From the NCBI RefSeq assembly GCF_000614975.1, contig NZ_BALM01000002.1, positions 186,001 to 250,000 on the forward strand: DNA of 64,000 nucleotides. The letters run 5' to 3'. How positions within the stretch are numbered: position 1 is the stretch's first letter; each line of letters starts with the position of its first letter. The stretch comes from Shewanella marina JCM 15074. GTDB lineage: Bacteria; Pseudomonadota; Gammaproteobacteria; Enterobacterales; Shewanellaceae. The notes below the pieces were generated by a model. The model saw nothing but the letters and a program-made list of their open reading frames with translations. It was not told the origin of the DNA and searched no databases. Positions 26,103 through 37,350 of this stretch are shown piece after piece. Position numbers and translations under genes: made by a program.

Positions 26103-29100
26103 TTGAACGCTAAAACTCACCCGCTTTCACGTGCCTTTCTACAACAATGCTTTCAGGCTGATGCTGCTAGGATCCGCCGCCGTCTTTTTAAATTGAATAA
26201 ACAGGCGGAAAGTGAAGCAAAAACTAACGAACTCACTGAACTTGGCGAACAAGCACTAGCAGCTTATGAAAAAGCGCAACAACGCTTACGCGCAAGACCC
26301 ACAATTGAATATCCAGATTCTTTACCTGTTTCACAAAAGCGTGATGAAATCGCTAAAGCCATTGATGAAAATCAGGTTGTGATTGTTGCCGGTGAAACGG
26401 GCTCTGGTAAAACAACTCAATTACCTAAAATCTGTTTAGAGCTTGGCCGTGGTAGCCGAGGTCTAATTGGTCATACCCAGCCACGACGTTTGGCTGCTCG
26501 TAGTGTGGCCACTCGTATTGCTGAAGAACTTAACTCACCGTTAGGCGAAGTGGTGGGCTTTAAGGTTCGTTTTGCTGATGCAATTAAACCAGAGTCATAT
26601 GTTAAGTTGATGACCGATGGTATTTTATTAGCAGAATTAACCTCTGATAAACTGCTCAATCAATATGACACCATTATTATTGATGAAGCCCACGAGCGTA
26701 GTTTAAATATCGATTTTATTTTAGGTTACTTAAAGCAGGTACTTAAAAAGCGTCCTGATTTAAAAGTCATTATTACCTCTGCAACCATTGATGTTGAACG
26801 ATTTTCAAATCACTTTAATAAAGCACCTGTTATTGAAGTGTCAGGTCGAACTTACCCGGTAGAAACCCGTTATCGTCCATTAGTACAGGACAGTGATGCT
26901 GATCTTGATTTAATGGATGGTATTTTTGCCGCAGTTGATGAGTTAGTAGCCGAAGGTCCCGGTGACATTCTTATCTTTATGAACGGCGAGCGTGAAATCC
27001 GCGATACCGCCGAGCAACTAAATCGTCGTAATTATCGTGATACTGAAGTTTTGCCACTGTATGCCCGTTTATCATATGGCGAACAGTCAAAGGTATTCTC
27101 AAGTCATACTGGTCGACGTATTGTATTGTCGACCAACGTGGCCGAAACCTCATTAACTGTGCCCGGTATTCGTTATGTAATTGATCCCGGTACTGCGCGT
27201 ATTAGTCGCTATAGTTATCGAACCAAGGTACAACGTTTACCGATTGAACCGATTTCACAAGCAAGTGCCAATCAACGTCAAGGGCGTTGTGGTCGTGTGG
27301 GGCCCGGTATCTGTATTCGTTTGTATGACGAACAAGATTTTATTAACCGTAGTGGGTTTACCGATCCTGAAATCCTACGTACCAATTTAGCCTCTGTTAT
27401 TTTGCAAATGTTGGCGATTGGTTTAGGTGATATTGGCGCATTCCCATTTATTCAGCCGCCAGATCAGCGTCATATTCGTGATGGTTTCCTGCTACTTGAA
27501 GAACTGCAAGCGGTTGCGAGTCGCAAAGGTCAACTGGTATTAACCCAACTTGGCCGTCAGTTATCACAAATTCCGTTGGATCCGAGATTAGCGCGGATGG
27601 TACTTGAGGCGAATAAGCTTGGCTGTTTACAAGAGGCGTTGGTGATTACTGCCGGCTTGTCAATTCAAGATCCTCGTGAGCGCCCATTAGACAAACAGCA
27701 ACAAGCTGATGAGTCACATAAACGTTTTGCAGATAAAGATTCTGATTTTATGTCATGGTTAAACCTATGGCAGCACGTGCAAACTAAACGTCATGATTTG
27801 AGTGCCAGTCAATTCCGCCGTAATTGCCGTAATGAATTCTTGCTTATTTGCGTGTACGCGAATGGCAAGACTTATACACTCAGTTACGCCAAAGTGTGCA
27901 TGACTTGAAATGGCGTTTGAATCAAGAACCCTCTAATTATGATGCAATTCATCAGGCATTATTGTCTGGATTATTGAGTCATATCGGTTTTAAAGATCAG
28001 AATAACGAATATTTAGGTGCACGTAACCGTAAGTTCTTTGTGTTCCCTGGCTCTCCATTAGCCAAAAAAGGGCCAAAGTGGATTATGGCAGCCGAGCTAA
28101 CTGAAACATCACGGTTGTTTGCCCGTCATTGTGCCAAAATTCAGCCTGAATGGATTGAGTCGTTAGCAGAGCACCTGATTAAGAAAAGCTATGTTGAGCC
28201 ACATTTTGAGGCCAAACAGGGCAGTGTGGTTGCACTTGAGAATCAGCAGCTATACGGCTTAACGGTTGTGAGTCGTCGCCGAGTACAATATGGTCCAATT
28301 GATCCGATTGAATCGCGCCATATCTTTATTCGTGCCGGTTTAGCTGAAGGTGAGTTGCGTACTAAAGAAGCCTTCTTCATTAATAATCAACAGTTACTAG
28401 AAGATATTGAAACCCTTGAACATAAATCAAGACGTCGCGATATCTTGGTTGATGAGCAAGTGTTGGTTGATTTCTATGAGCCAATCATTCCTGATGGCAT
28501 CTATAACGCTCAGCTGTTTAACGGCTGGTGGAATAAAACTAAGCGCCAAAATCCAACTCTGTTAGATTTTAACGAACAGATGTTGATGAAGCGTGATAGT
28601 GACCATATTTCGGCATTGGACTTCCCTGATGTGTGGCATCAACAGAACCTTACTTTGCCATTAAGTTATCATTTTGAGCCAAGTGCAGCAGATGATGGTG
28701 TGTCAGTGCATATTCCGGTGGCGTTGCTGAACCAAGTTGAAGACAGTGACTTTGATTGGTTAGTACCGGGCTTAAGACATGAGAAATGTGTGGCACTGAT
28801 TAAATCATTACCTAAAAACTTACGTCGTAATTTTGTGCCAGCTCCTGATTATGCCCGTGCATGTTTGCAAGCTATGCAGCCATTTAGCGCCAGTTTACTT
28901 GACGCTATGTGTAAGCAGTTACTGCGCATGAGCGGTGTACGAATTAGCCCTGAAGACTTTGATCAAACACAACTGGTTAAGCATTTATTGATTAACTTCA
29001 AGATTGAAGATGATAAAGGCAAATTAGTGGCAGAAGGGCGCGATCTCGATCTGCTTAAAAATAATCTGCAAGGGGTTGTGGCAACAGCCATTCGGAATGT

Positions 29101-29977
29101 GGCTGATAAAGGCATTGAAAAACAAGCACTGACTGAGTGGACTTTTGGTGATTTGCCGGCGCAGTTCCAGCAACGTAAAGGCAATTACGAAGTTAAGGCG
29201 TTTCCTGCGCTTGTCGATGAAAAAGACAGTGTGGCGATTAAATTGTTTGATGATGAGCGCGATGCCGCTAAGGCACATCGAGAAGGTTTACGACGCTTGT
29301 TATTAATCAATATTCCGTCTCCGGTTAAGCATTTACAACAAGCATTGCCCAATAAAGCCAAGCTTGCAATGTACTTTAATCCATTTGGGCAAGTACAGAT
29401 CCTGATTGACGACATAATTGCCGCAGCGGTGCAGCAATTATTAGATCAAAAAGGCTTAGGTGTGCGCTCAAGTGAGCAATTTGATGTAGCAAAAGACATT
29501 GTAAGACAAGATTTAAATCCAACTGCTGAAGTTATCTCTTTGCAGGTTGAGCAAATTTTGACACTGTATCAGCAAATCAAGAAGCGCTTAAAAGGTAAGA
29601 TTAGCCTTGATATCGCCTTTGCGATGAGTGACATTCAAACCCAGCTTGATCACTTGGTTTATAAAGGCTTTGTTGAAGCTTGTGGCTGGCAGCGTTTAGC
29701 GGATATTAGCCGTTATCTAAAAGGGATTATTACTCGTTTAGATAAATTACCGGTTGATCCAACCCGTGATCGCTTACATATGATCAGCATTGCTAAAGTG
29801 CAGCAACTGTTACAAGAAAAGCTCAATAAAGTCCCTAAGATGGCACCTACACCGCAGGTGTTATTAGACGCCCGTTGGATGATTGAGGAATATCGTATTT
29901 CTTGTTTCGCGCAAACATTAGGTACCGCTTACCCAATCTCTGAAAAACGTATTGTGAATCAGTTGAATGAAGTGTAA
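26103..29977 (+). CDS. hrpA: ATP-dependent RNA helicase HrpA (one frameshift)
   Basis: Two frames (26103-27908 and 27848-29977) join into a DEAH-box helicase of about 1291 residues (E. coli 1300). Motifs in the first part are GETGSGKTTQLP (Walker A), DEAH, TSATID, the C-terminal QRQGRCGRVGPG and the winged-helix/ratchet region. The second part is the HrpA-specific C-terminal domain (VREWQDLYTQLRQ onward). The break lies at about 27842; one extra G (TTGGCT) gives NEFLAYLRVREWQD, as in relatives. It is probably a sequence error. HrpA acts on mRNA and stalled ribosomes. The start is a TTG with AAGGGA 8 bases upstream. Confidence 0.92.
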
Positions 29978-30077
29978 AGCTTAATTGTTTTCTTCAGATA
30001 AAAAACACTCATAAGTGTAATGTTATTCGGATAATCATTATTGCTTATATTTAAGTGGATAGCGGCTAGGTATATAG

Positions 30078-30112
30078 AGCACTGAGCGTGGATACGTTCG
30101 GTGCTTTCTTTT
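30078..30112 (+). terminator. intrinsic terminator after hrpA
   Basis: AGCACTGAGCG and CGTTCGGTGCT form an 11-bp stem with two G-T pairs, followed by TTCTTTT. Confidence 0.7.
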
Positions 30113-30258
30113 ATCTGGAAGGATAAAGTGCTTTATATCGGCTCGCATTTGTTTCAGCTTAACAGGAAATTTTCCATTAGGTGATAAAGTAAGCCACCTC
30201 AATTGTGTGTCTATTATGTAATGGTTTAATAATTCAGTCCAAATAACCGAGGGTAGTG

Positions 30259-30813
30259 TTATGCTTTTATAAAATCTGAACGTAAAAGAGAAAAGACTTT
30301 AAGATCATGATATGAGCCTTTCCATTTACCGTGTTGTCTTAATATACCATCACATTGGAAGCCTATTCTTTCGAGCAAAAGTATAGATGCTGTGTTGCCA
30401 AGCATAACGTATGCTTCTATTTTATTGATGAGTTTAGGGGATTGATTAGAAAAAGAATATTCAACAACTTTTACTACTGCTTCTGTCGCAAAGCCTTTAC
30501 CCCATGAATTTTTCATTAACTCATAACCAATTACTGCGACATCGTTGCTTTCGTCAAAACGATTAATACCACAACTACCTATTAAATTATTGTTGGATTT
30601 TTCGCGGATTGCCCATCTAACACTCTTACTTTCTTTAAATCTAATGATGTCGCTGTTGATTAATGCTAACGCTTCATTTTCTTCGCTGAAGTGTAAATCA
30701 TAAAATTGGGTCACATCATTATCAGAAAACATCGCTAAAATTGATTTGGAATCATCAATGGTTTGTTCATTTAATATAAGTCGTTCAGTCTCGATTATTG
30801 GAAAATTACTCAT
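30259..30813 (-). CDS. RimJ/RimL-like GNAT acetyltransferase
   Basis: The 184-residue protein has the typical N-terminus ([16 protein letters not shown]), followed by motif [13 protein letters not shown] (acetyl-CoA loop) and motif [32 protein letters not shown], which closely resembles N-alpha-acetyltransferases of ribosomal proteins and YjcK/YdaF-type enzymes. The substrate is unknown. It is transcribed opposite to hrpA and is separated from the RND operon by 241 bases. Confidence 0.87.
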   Translation of the reverse strand: MSNFPIIETERLILNEQTIDDSKSILAMFSDNDVTQFYDLHFSEENEALALINSDIIRFKESKSVRWAIREKSNNNLIGSCGINRFDESNDVAVIGYELMKNSWGKGFATEAVVKVVEYSFSNQSPKLINKIEAYVMLGNTASILLLERIGFQCDGILRQHGKWKGSYHDLKVFSLLRSDFIKA

Positions 30814-31054
30814 ATAACTATAATTACCTAAGCGTTTTATTGACTTGTTATGTCTAATGTATAATTGTCATTTTTAAACAAATTACTTTTGGGCGAATAT
30901 TCTGGCTGTGCAAATAATTGTTACAGGTATAATGATTAAATACTTCATTAAGTCTCCTCAAAAATATAACAGTATTTACTTAAATTTATTAATAACCTAG
31001 CAGTAGTACGTTTTATTGAACAACTCTAATTTTGCATGGTGAGTTTTTTTATAA
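30814..31054. other. gap between GNAT and RND operon
   Basis: No convincing gene is visible. A 21-codon minus-strand frame at 30883-30948 has a good ribosome binding site (GGAGA) and a hydrophobic, signal-like peptide. It could be a relic or a leader. Confidence 0.4.
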
Positions 31055-34000
31055 TCAAGTCCAGAATAACCAGCGTTGGCTGCGTGCTTGAGCGCTAGCG
31101 AGGTGTTGACCCCATTGGTGACGCAATCGATAGAAGCTTTGATAACAAAGCGGTACTAGCACTAAACTGGTTAAGGTTGAAAATATCAAACCCGAGACAA
31201 TCGCTGTTGCCATTGGTGCATAAGCAGGGCCGCCGCCAGCAATTTGGTTATCGCCTAATGCCAAAGGTAATAAGCCTAATACTGTGGTGCTCACTGTCAT
31301 CAATACTGGCCGTAAACGACTGATACAAATATTGATGATGCTTTCACTTAAATTAGCTAAAGTCGGTTGTTTTTGATTTATTTGGTCTATCAATACAATG
31401 CCGTTGTTGACCACGATTCCCATTAAAATCAAGATGCCGATCATGGCCATAATGGTCATTGGTGTGCCAGTTAGCCATAAGCCCCAAAATACGCCAGTAA
31501 TTGAAAAGATAATGGAGCTGATAATGGCGGCTGGTAATAATAACGACTCAAATAGTGCTGCCATTACGATGTAGATCATCATTAATGCGAGCACCATATT
31601 GGTCAGCATAATTTGTTGTTCTTGAGCTTGTCTGTCAAAACTGCCTGATAATGAGTAACGATATCCCGGTGGAAAATTAATCGCTTGCATCACTTGTTCA
31701 ATTTGTTCTTGGGCTGCTTCGGTGGTCAAGTCGTCTAAGTTTGCTCCAATTTGCAGACTGGTCTGTCGATCGGTGCGACTAATACTGTCAAATCTGGGCT
31801 GGATGCTAATCTGGGCCAGTTGTGAGAGCTGATAAACTTGGCCATGCTGTTTAAGGATGGGTAATTGCTCAAGCTGACTCAATGACTGTTGCCATTGCTT
31901 TTCTAATGCCAGCTCAATGCTGATCTCACCGTTAGCATCATGTCTGTATGAGCGTAGTGGCGCGCCGCGTAGCGCGAGGCCAATATTTTGGGCAATGTCA
32001 CTAAGTGGCATATTAAGGCGAGCACTCATATCGCGATTAATGGCAATTACGACCTCTTGTTGAGCACCATTAAATTCGGAATTTACATCCGTTAAGCCCT
32101 CTATATTTCGTAGTAGCGGGATCACTTGTTCACTTAATCTGATTAATTCACTGGTTGAACGTCCTAATAGATATAATCTTATCCCTTGATTATTACCGCC
32201 CCAGCCAAATTGAGGTTTAGCGATGGCAAATTTGGGCCAATCTTGCTTAATCATTTCTTTTAACTGATTAACTTCAACGCCGTGTTCAGGTTTTAATATT
32301 AAGGTTGATTGTGCGGTATAGGGCGCGTAGTAACTATAGACGGCATCGATTTGGAACTTATCTTGATTGGCATACAGATAGTGCTCCATTTTATCAACTA
32401 AGGCTTCGACGACTTCAATATTGTGGCGTCCTTCTAGTTGGTAATTAATGAATAGACGTTTACTATCGCCGCCTTCGTTATTATCTTGTTCGACCATTTG
32501 CAGCGGTAGGGCGGTAGACGCCAGTATCAGTACAGCGAACAAGGTGCTTAATTTAGGATGATTAAGCACCCAAGTTAATGTCCTTTGGTAATATCGACTT
32601 AAACCTGATTGACCCACACTGTGAGGCTTTAATTGAATCTTGCTGAGTAGCAGTGGGATTAACGTTTTAGCGATTAATAGAGAGGTGAGCAGTGAGATAC
32701 AAATCGCAATGGCAACATGTTCTAAAAAGATGGTTAATTGCACTTTAACCCCAAAAATATTGGGTAGAAACACAATGGCGGTAGTTAGCGTTCCCGCTAA
32801 TATTGCTAAGGCAATTTTGTTGACTCCCGTGAGAACCTGTTGCTGGCGACTTAGCTGTTGGTTTTGTTGCTGTTGCATCACGCTTTCAGTGACGACTACG
32901 GCATTATCAATCAACATTCCGACCGCTAATAACAATCCCATCAAAGATAAAACATTAAGGCTATAACCCAATACATACATGGCTGCTAGGGTGATGGCGA
33001 TGGAGAGCGGGACCGATGCCACAATAATCAAGGTCATGGTTAGCTGTCTGATAAATAACCATAAACAGATAAATGACAATAGCGCACCGATTAAACCTGT
33101 GACTAATAAATCGTTAAGCGAGGTCACCACACCTTCGGCTTGATCTTCCATGATATAGAGCTTAATGCCATTAAATTGTGGGTTCTGTTTGACTTGATCA
33201 ATAATCTTGAAAACCCGCGTAGAGACTTCAACCAGATTGGCGCCTGATGCTTTAAATACATCCAGTCCTACTGCAAATTTTTGATCTAAATGGCGGCCCT
33301 CAAACGGATCGGGTAGGCGATAGTTTACGTCGGCTATATCGGCGAGCGTTGTGCCTTGGGCGATAACAATTTGGCGAATATCATCAAGGCTTTTGAACTC
33401 ACCTTGTGGGGAAACTTGGATAATTTGGTTATTACCTCTGATTTCACCACTATTAATGACAAAATTATGTTTGAGTAGATACTGTTGTAATTGCTGGAGT
33501 GATAATCCCGTTGCCGCTAAGCGGTGAGCATTAACGCGTATATCGATCTGTTTTTGATCTACCCCATATAGTGTGACTTTTGAAACTCCCATCACTCGTT
33601 CAAGTGGTCTTTTTAATTGTTTGTCGAGCAAATCAAAGGCATTTGACAATTCCCGTTGGCTGGATAAGCGAATGGTTAATACTGGCATATCAGAAGTGGA
33701 GAATTGTTGAATAAAAATACGCTCTACATCTTTTGGTAGCAGATGTTGTACGCTGTCAATTTTCTCTCGTATTTGCAGGCTTAAATTGGTGACATCTGCT
33801 CCCCATTTCATATCCAATTCAATGTAGGCGCCATCTTGGTTGGAGTCAGACTCTATCTGTTCAATGCCACTGATGGTTGCCAATGACTCCTCTAATATGG
33901 CGGTAATATCGCGTTCGACTTCAGCTGGAGTCGAACCTTGATAGGGGACTTGGACATTGATTTGTGGGATCTCAATACCCGGAAATAACTCTAACGGTAA

Positions 34001-34093
34001 TAGTTTTGCCGCCGCTAAACCAAATAGCAAAATCGCAATAAAGAACATGCTGGTGGTGACAGGACGTTTTAAGGCAAGTGCCGTGATATTCAT
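31055..34093 (-). CDS. RND-family efflux permease, second of a pair
   Basis: The 1012-residue inner-membrane protein has the RND layout: TM1 (SMFFIAILLFGLAAAKLLP), a large periplasmic loop, TM2-6, a second loop and TM7-12. The TM4 proton-relay block is GMLIDNAVVVTES (about residue 396): the first Asp of the AcrB pair is present, the second is Asn, as in many HAE-type relatives. Its start overlaps the stop of the first RND gene by four bases (ATGA), so both are made together and may form a mixed trimer like MdtB-MdtC. It would export amphiphilic or toxic compounds driven by protons. No outer-membrane factor is encoded nearby; a TolC-like protein elsewhere is presumably used. Confidence 0.9.
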   Translation of the reverse strand: MNITALALKRPVTTSMFFIAILLFGLAAAKLLPLELFPGIEIPQINVQVPYQGSTPAEVERDITAILEESLATISGIEQIESDSNQDGAYIELDMKWGADVTNLSLQIREKIDSVQHLLPKDVERIFIQQFSTSDMPVLTIRLSSQRELSNAFDLLDKQLKRPLERVMGVSKVTLYGVDQKQIDIRVNAHRLAATGLSLQQLQQYLLKHNFVINSGEIRGNNQIIQVSPQGEFKSLDDIRQIVIAQGTTLADIADVNYRLPDPFEGRHLDQKFAVGLDVFKASGANLVEVSTRVFKIIDQVKQNPQFNGIKLYIMEDQAEGVVTSLNDLLVTGLIGALLSFICLWLFIRQLTMTLIIVASVPLSIAITLAAMYVLGYSLNVLSLMGLLLAVGMLIDNAVVVTESVMQQQQNQQLSRQQQVLTGVNKIALAILAGTLTTAIVFLPNIFGVKVQLTIFLEHVAIAICISLLTSLLIAKTLIPLLLSKIQLKPHSVGQSGLSRYYQRTLTWVLNHPKLSTLFAVLILASTALPLQMVEQDNNEGGDSKRLFINYQLEGRHNIEVVEALVDKMEHYLYANQDKFQIDAVYSYYAPYTAQSTLILKPEHGVEVNQLKEMIKQDWPKFAIAKPQFGWGGNNQGIRLYLLGRSTSELIRLSEQVIPLLRNIEGLTDVNSEFNGAQQEVVIAINRDMSARLNMPLSDIAQNIGLALRGAPLRSYRHDANGEISIELALEKQWQQSLSQLEQLPILKQHGQVYQLSQLAQISIQPRFDSISRTDRQTSLQIGANLDDLTTEAAQEQIEQVMQAINFPPGYRYSLSGSFDRQAQEQQIMLTNMVLALMMIYIVMAALFESLLLPAAIISSIIFSITGVFWGLWLTGTPMTIMAMIGILILMGIVVNNGIVLIDQINQKQPTLANLSESIINICISRLRPVLMTVSTTVLGLLPLALGDNQIAGGGPAYAPMATAIVSGLIFSTLTSLVLVPLCYQSFYRLRHQWGQHLASAQARSQRWLFWT

Positions 34094-37000
34094 GACTGTG
34101 CCTCCTGTGTGTTTGTTTCGCTCGCATGGGTTGAGAATTGCTTACGATCAAATACCGCATAAAGGCTAGGGATAACCACCAAGGTGAGCAGGGTGGATAA
34201 CAATAGACCTGCAATCACACTAATTGCCATCGGTGCTCGAATTTCATGACCCTCACCACTGCTCATTAACATCGGCAGTAACCCCAAAGAGGTGGTGAGC
34301 GTGGTCATCATAATCGGTCTTAATCTTGAGCAGGCACCTTGGTAAATGGCGGCCATTTTTTCAAGCCCTTGTTGGCGTAACTGATTAATGCGATCAATCA
34401 GCACAATAGCGTTATTGACCACAATCCCGCTGAGCATAATGACCCCAATAAACACCACCACACTGAGAGGTGTTTGACTGAAATATAATCCATAAATTGC
34501 ACCGCTCAATGCCATTGGGATCACTGCGAGAATAAGTAGCGGGTGTAATAGTGACTCAAATTGACTGGCCATCACAAAGTAGACTAAACAGATAGCCAGT
34601 AAGAGGGCTATCTTGAGTGAGTCGAATGACGCTTGCATCTCCTCATTTTGGCCACCAAAGTTAACCTGAATTGAACGCGGTAGTGATAATTGGCTCAATA
34701 CTTGGTTGGCTTGATGAATGCCTTGTTCCAAATCGCCATAGCTTAAATTGGCGGTGACCAATGCGACTCGCTGCTGGTCAATGCGATTAATTGCGGCGGG
34801 GCCATAGGTTTGATTAATGGTAGCCACTGCATCGAGGCGAATGGGCATTTTACTTTCAGGGTTAATGATCAGTTGGTTAAGATCGCTAATCTGATTACGT
34901 TCCTGTTCCTGACTACGCACTAAAATATCAATTTTGCGGTCATTGACTGTGTATTGGCTGGCAACTGTGCCACCAATACGGTGAGCAATTCGGCTGGCAA
35001 CCGTTGGCGCATCAATACCTAAAGCGGCAAGGCGTTGGTGATCAAACTCAATACTCAGCTCTGGTTGACCTTGTTTTAAGCTGCTGCTGATATCGGTAAA
35101 GCGTGACTCTTGTGCTAACGCACTGACCAGTATGTCTGCACTCTGTTTAAGTTGTTGTAGGTTATAACCTGTCAGTTCAATTGCAATCGGCGCATTAAAA
35201 GTGAATAGGGCGGGATGATCGATTGTGGCGTTGTTATTCACTTGAGTGGCTAATTGCTCTCGCAAAATTTGACTCACTTGTGGATAAGCCTGCGGCTCGG
35301 TGAGTACGACCTGTAAGCGTCCCCAATGCTCGCCACTGCGATTGGTATCAGCATTCATTAAGCCGCCGCTGCCTGCTTGGCTATAACTGGCTTTGACTTG
35401 AGGATGTTGATTGATACTGCTGGCTAATTGAGCGAGTACCAAATCGGTTTGACTGACTTCGGTGCCTGGTGGCAGTTGAATTTCAAGGTAAAACTCACCT
35501 TGATTCATATTGGGGATCAGCTCTACACCTAATTTAGGTAATAAGGCGAGGCCGAGGCCACTAACAATAATGGCGATGGTAATCGTTAATTTGGGGACTT
35601 TAAGCGCGAGATTGAGTAAGGCTTGGTAATAACGATTAACAAGGTTAAATAAGCCGTTAAACGCGGCGCTAAGTGGACGCATCAATAACGATAATAACCA
35701 ACTGATGGCTCGCACCATTAATACTGCGAAATTAAGCAATGCTAGCGGCAACCATTTAAACAGCAGTAGTATCGGCGCACTGAGCACTTTCATGCTGTAG
35801 TAACGAATTTTGTGCCAGCGACCCGTAAATTGGATAGGCTCAATTGGGATTAATGCTTGCTTATCGATACTGACGGCTTGGCGTGAGGCTAACATTGGGA
35901 TCGCCGTTAGAGCGACTAATAATGAGGCCAGTAATGCAAAGCTGACAGTAAGCGCTTGATCTGAAAATAGCGCTCCTGCTATACCATCAACAAATATAAG
36001 CGGTACAAATACCGCCAAGGTGGTTAAGGTGGAGGCGATGATAGCCGATGATACTTGCGCTGTGCCTTTGATGGCGGCGCTTATCTTGTCTAATCCTTGT
36101 TGTTTACAACGGTCAATATTCTCAAGTACCACAATGGCATTATCGACTAATAATCCCACCGCTAAGGCAATGCCGCCTAATGACATAATGTTGAGGCTGA
36201 TATCAGCAAAATACATCATATTAAAAGTGGCAATGACTGAGAATGGGATAGAGATGGAGATAATGAGGGTCGCTATCACATCGCGTAAAAAGAGGTAGAT
36301 AACCAACATGGCAAGCAAACTGCCCCAAATGGCAGCTTGGGTAACTGCATTAACGGCATTTTCAATAAACTCAGCTTGGTTGTAGATAATTTTACTTTGT
36401 AATTGGTAGGGCAGTTGTGGTTGATTTTGTAAAAACTGTTGTAATCGTTTTGATACATCGACGGTATTGGCGTCACCTTCTTTATAGATGGCAAGCTCTA
36501 TCGATTGTTGTTGATTGATGCGGGTTATGTTATCGCGTTCTTTATGGGCATCGATAACTTGCGCAATTTCTCTGAGGCGAATTAAACGCTGATTATCTTG
36601 ATAAATAATGGTATTGGCTAAATCATCGAGCGAGTCAAATTGATTTAAGGTTCTCACTAAATATTCTTTATTGCCTTGCAGCACTTTACCGGCAGAGACA
36701 TTAATATTTTCAGCGGCAATTTGTTGATTAATTTGTTCAGCATTGAGTCCAAGTTGTGCCAGCTTTTGTTGATCCAATAAAATATGGACTTGCTGCTCTA
36801 AGCCGCCAGAAATTCTTACTGCTGCCACGCCACTAATGGCTTCAAAATGTCGTGATAACTCTTCATCGGCATAGGTGCGGATTTGTTTGAGTTGGCTTGG
36901 TTCTGGATTTGGGATAGCCAACGCGACACGCATAATCGGATCTAAATTAGGGTTAAACCTGAGTATGAGTGGCTTTTCAATATCAAGTGGTAAGGTGATT

Positions 37001-37341
37001 AAATCCAGTTTTTCTCGTACATCTAAGGCGGCCATATCCATGTTGGTGCCCCATTCAAACTCAAGTACTACATCTGACATACCTGAGCGAGAGATGGATT
37101 GAATTTTACGTAACCCTTTAACAATACCGACACTCTCTTCTACAGGTTTTGAGATGAGTTGCTCAACCTCAACTGGGGCGGCGCCATCGTATAAGGTGCG
37201 TATGGTTAAGGTCGGGTAGCTTAAATCGGGTAACAGTTTAACGGCTAAGCGAGAGAAGCTCACCATGCCGAACATCATCACCGCAATCATAAACATCCAC
37301 ACGGTGACAGGGCGTTTTACTGAGGTTGTAATTAATGACAT
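34090..37341 (-). CDS. RND-family efflux permease, first of a pair
   Basis: The 1083-residue permease has TM1 VTVWMFMIAVMMFGMVSFSRL, typical periplasmic blocks (PVEVEQLISKPVEESV, GAAPVE) and TM4 GLLVDNAIVVLENID (about residue 399). Again there is one proton-relay Asp followed by Asn. It is about 50-70 residues longer than usual. The extra part lies in the central cytoplasmic loop (about residues 507-560) and is hydrophobic (VLSAPILLLFKWLPLALLNFAVLMV). The rest of the RND fold is intact. It lies between the adaptor gene, 9 bases upstream, and the second RND gene. Confidence 0.9.
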   Translation of the reverse strand: MSLITTSVKRPVTVWMFMIAVMMFGMVSFSRLAVKLLPDLSYPTLTIRTLYDGAAPVEVEQLISKPVEESVGIVKGLRKIQSISRSGMSDVVLEFEWGTNMDMAALDVREKLDLITLPLDIEKPLILRFNPNLDPIMRVALAIPNPEPSQLKQIRTYADEELSRHFEAISGVAAVRISGGLEQQVHILLDQQKLAQLGLNAEQINQQIAAENINVSAGKVLQGNKEYLVRTLNQFDSLDDLANTIIYQDNQRLIRLREIAQVIDAHKERDNITRINQQQSIELAIYKEGDANTVDVSKRLQQFLQNQPQLPYQLQSKIIYNQAEFIENAVNAVTQAAIWGSLLAMLVIYLFLRDVIATLIISISIPFSVIATFNMMYFADISLNIMSLGGIALAVGLLVDNAIVVLENIDRCKQQGLDKISAAIKGTAQVSSAIIASTLTTLAVFVPLIFVDGIAGALFSDQALTVSFALLASLLVALTAIPMLASRQAVSIDKQALIPIEPIQFTGRWHKIRYYSMKVLSAPILLLFKWLPLALLNFAVLMVRAISWLLSLLMRPLSAAFNGLFNLVNRYYQALLNLALKVPKLTITIAIIVSGLGLALLPKLGVELIPNMNQGEFYLEIQLPPGTEVSQTDLVLAQLASSINQHPQVKASYSQAGSGGLMNADTNRSGEHWGRLQVVLTEPQAYPQVSQILREQLATQVNNNATIDHPALFTFNAPIAIELTGYNLQQLKQSADILVSALAQESRFTDISSSLKQGQPELSIEFDHQRLAALGIDAPTVASRIAHRIGGTVASQYTVNDRKIDILVRSQEQERNQISDLNQLIINPESKMPIRLDAVATINQTYGPAAINRIDQQRVALVTANLSYGDLEQGIHQANQVLSQLSLPRSIQVNFGGQNEEMQASFDSLKIALLLAICLVYFVMASQFESLLHPLLILAVIPMALSGAIYGLYFSQTPLSVVVFIGVIMLSGIVVNNAIVLIDRINQLRQQGLEKMAAIYQGACSRLRPIMMTTLTTSLGLLPMLMSSGEGHEIRAPMAISVIAGLLLSTLLTLVVIPSLYAVFDRKQFSTHASETNTQEAQS

Positions 37342-37350
37342 GTTAGCTCC

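Noticed and set aside
30883..30948. Minus-strand frame of 21 codons with a good ribosome binding site and a hydrophobic, signal-like peptide.
   Set aside because: Too short to support; may be the relic of a secreted protein or chance.
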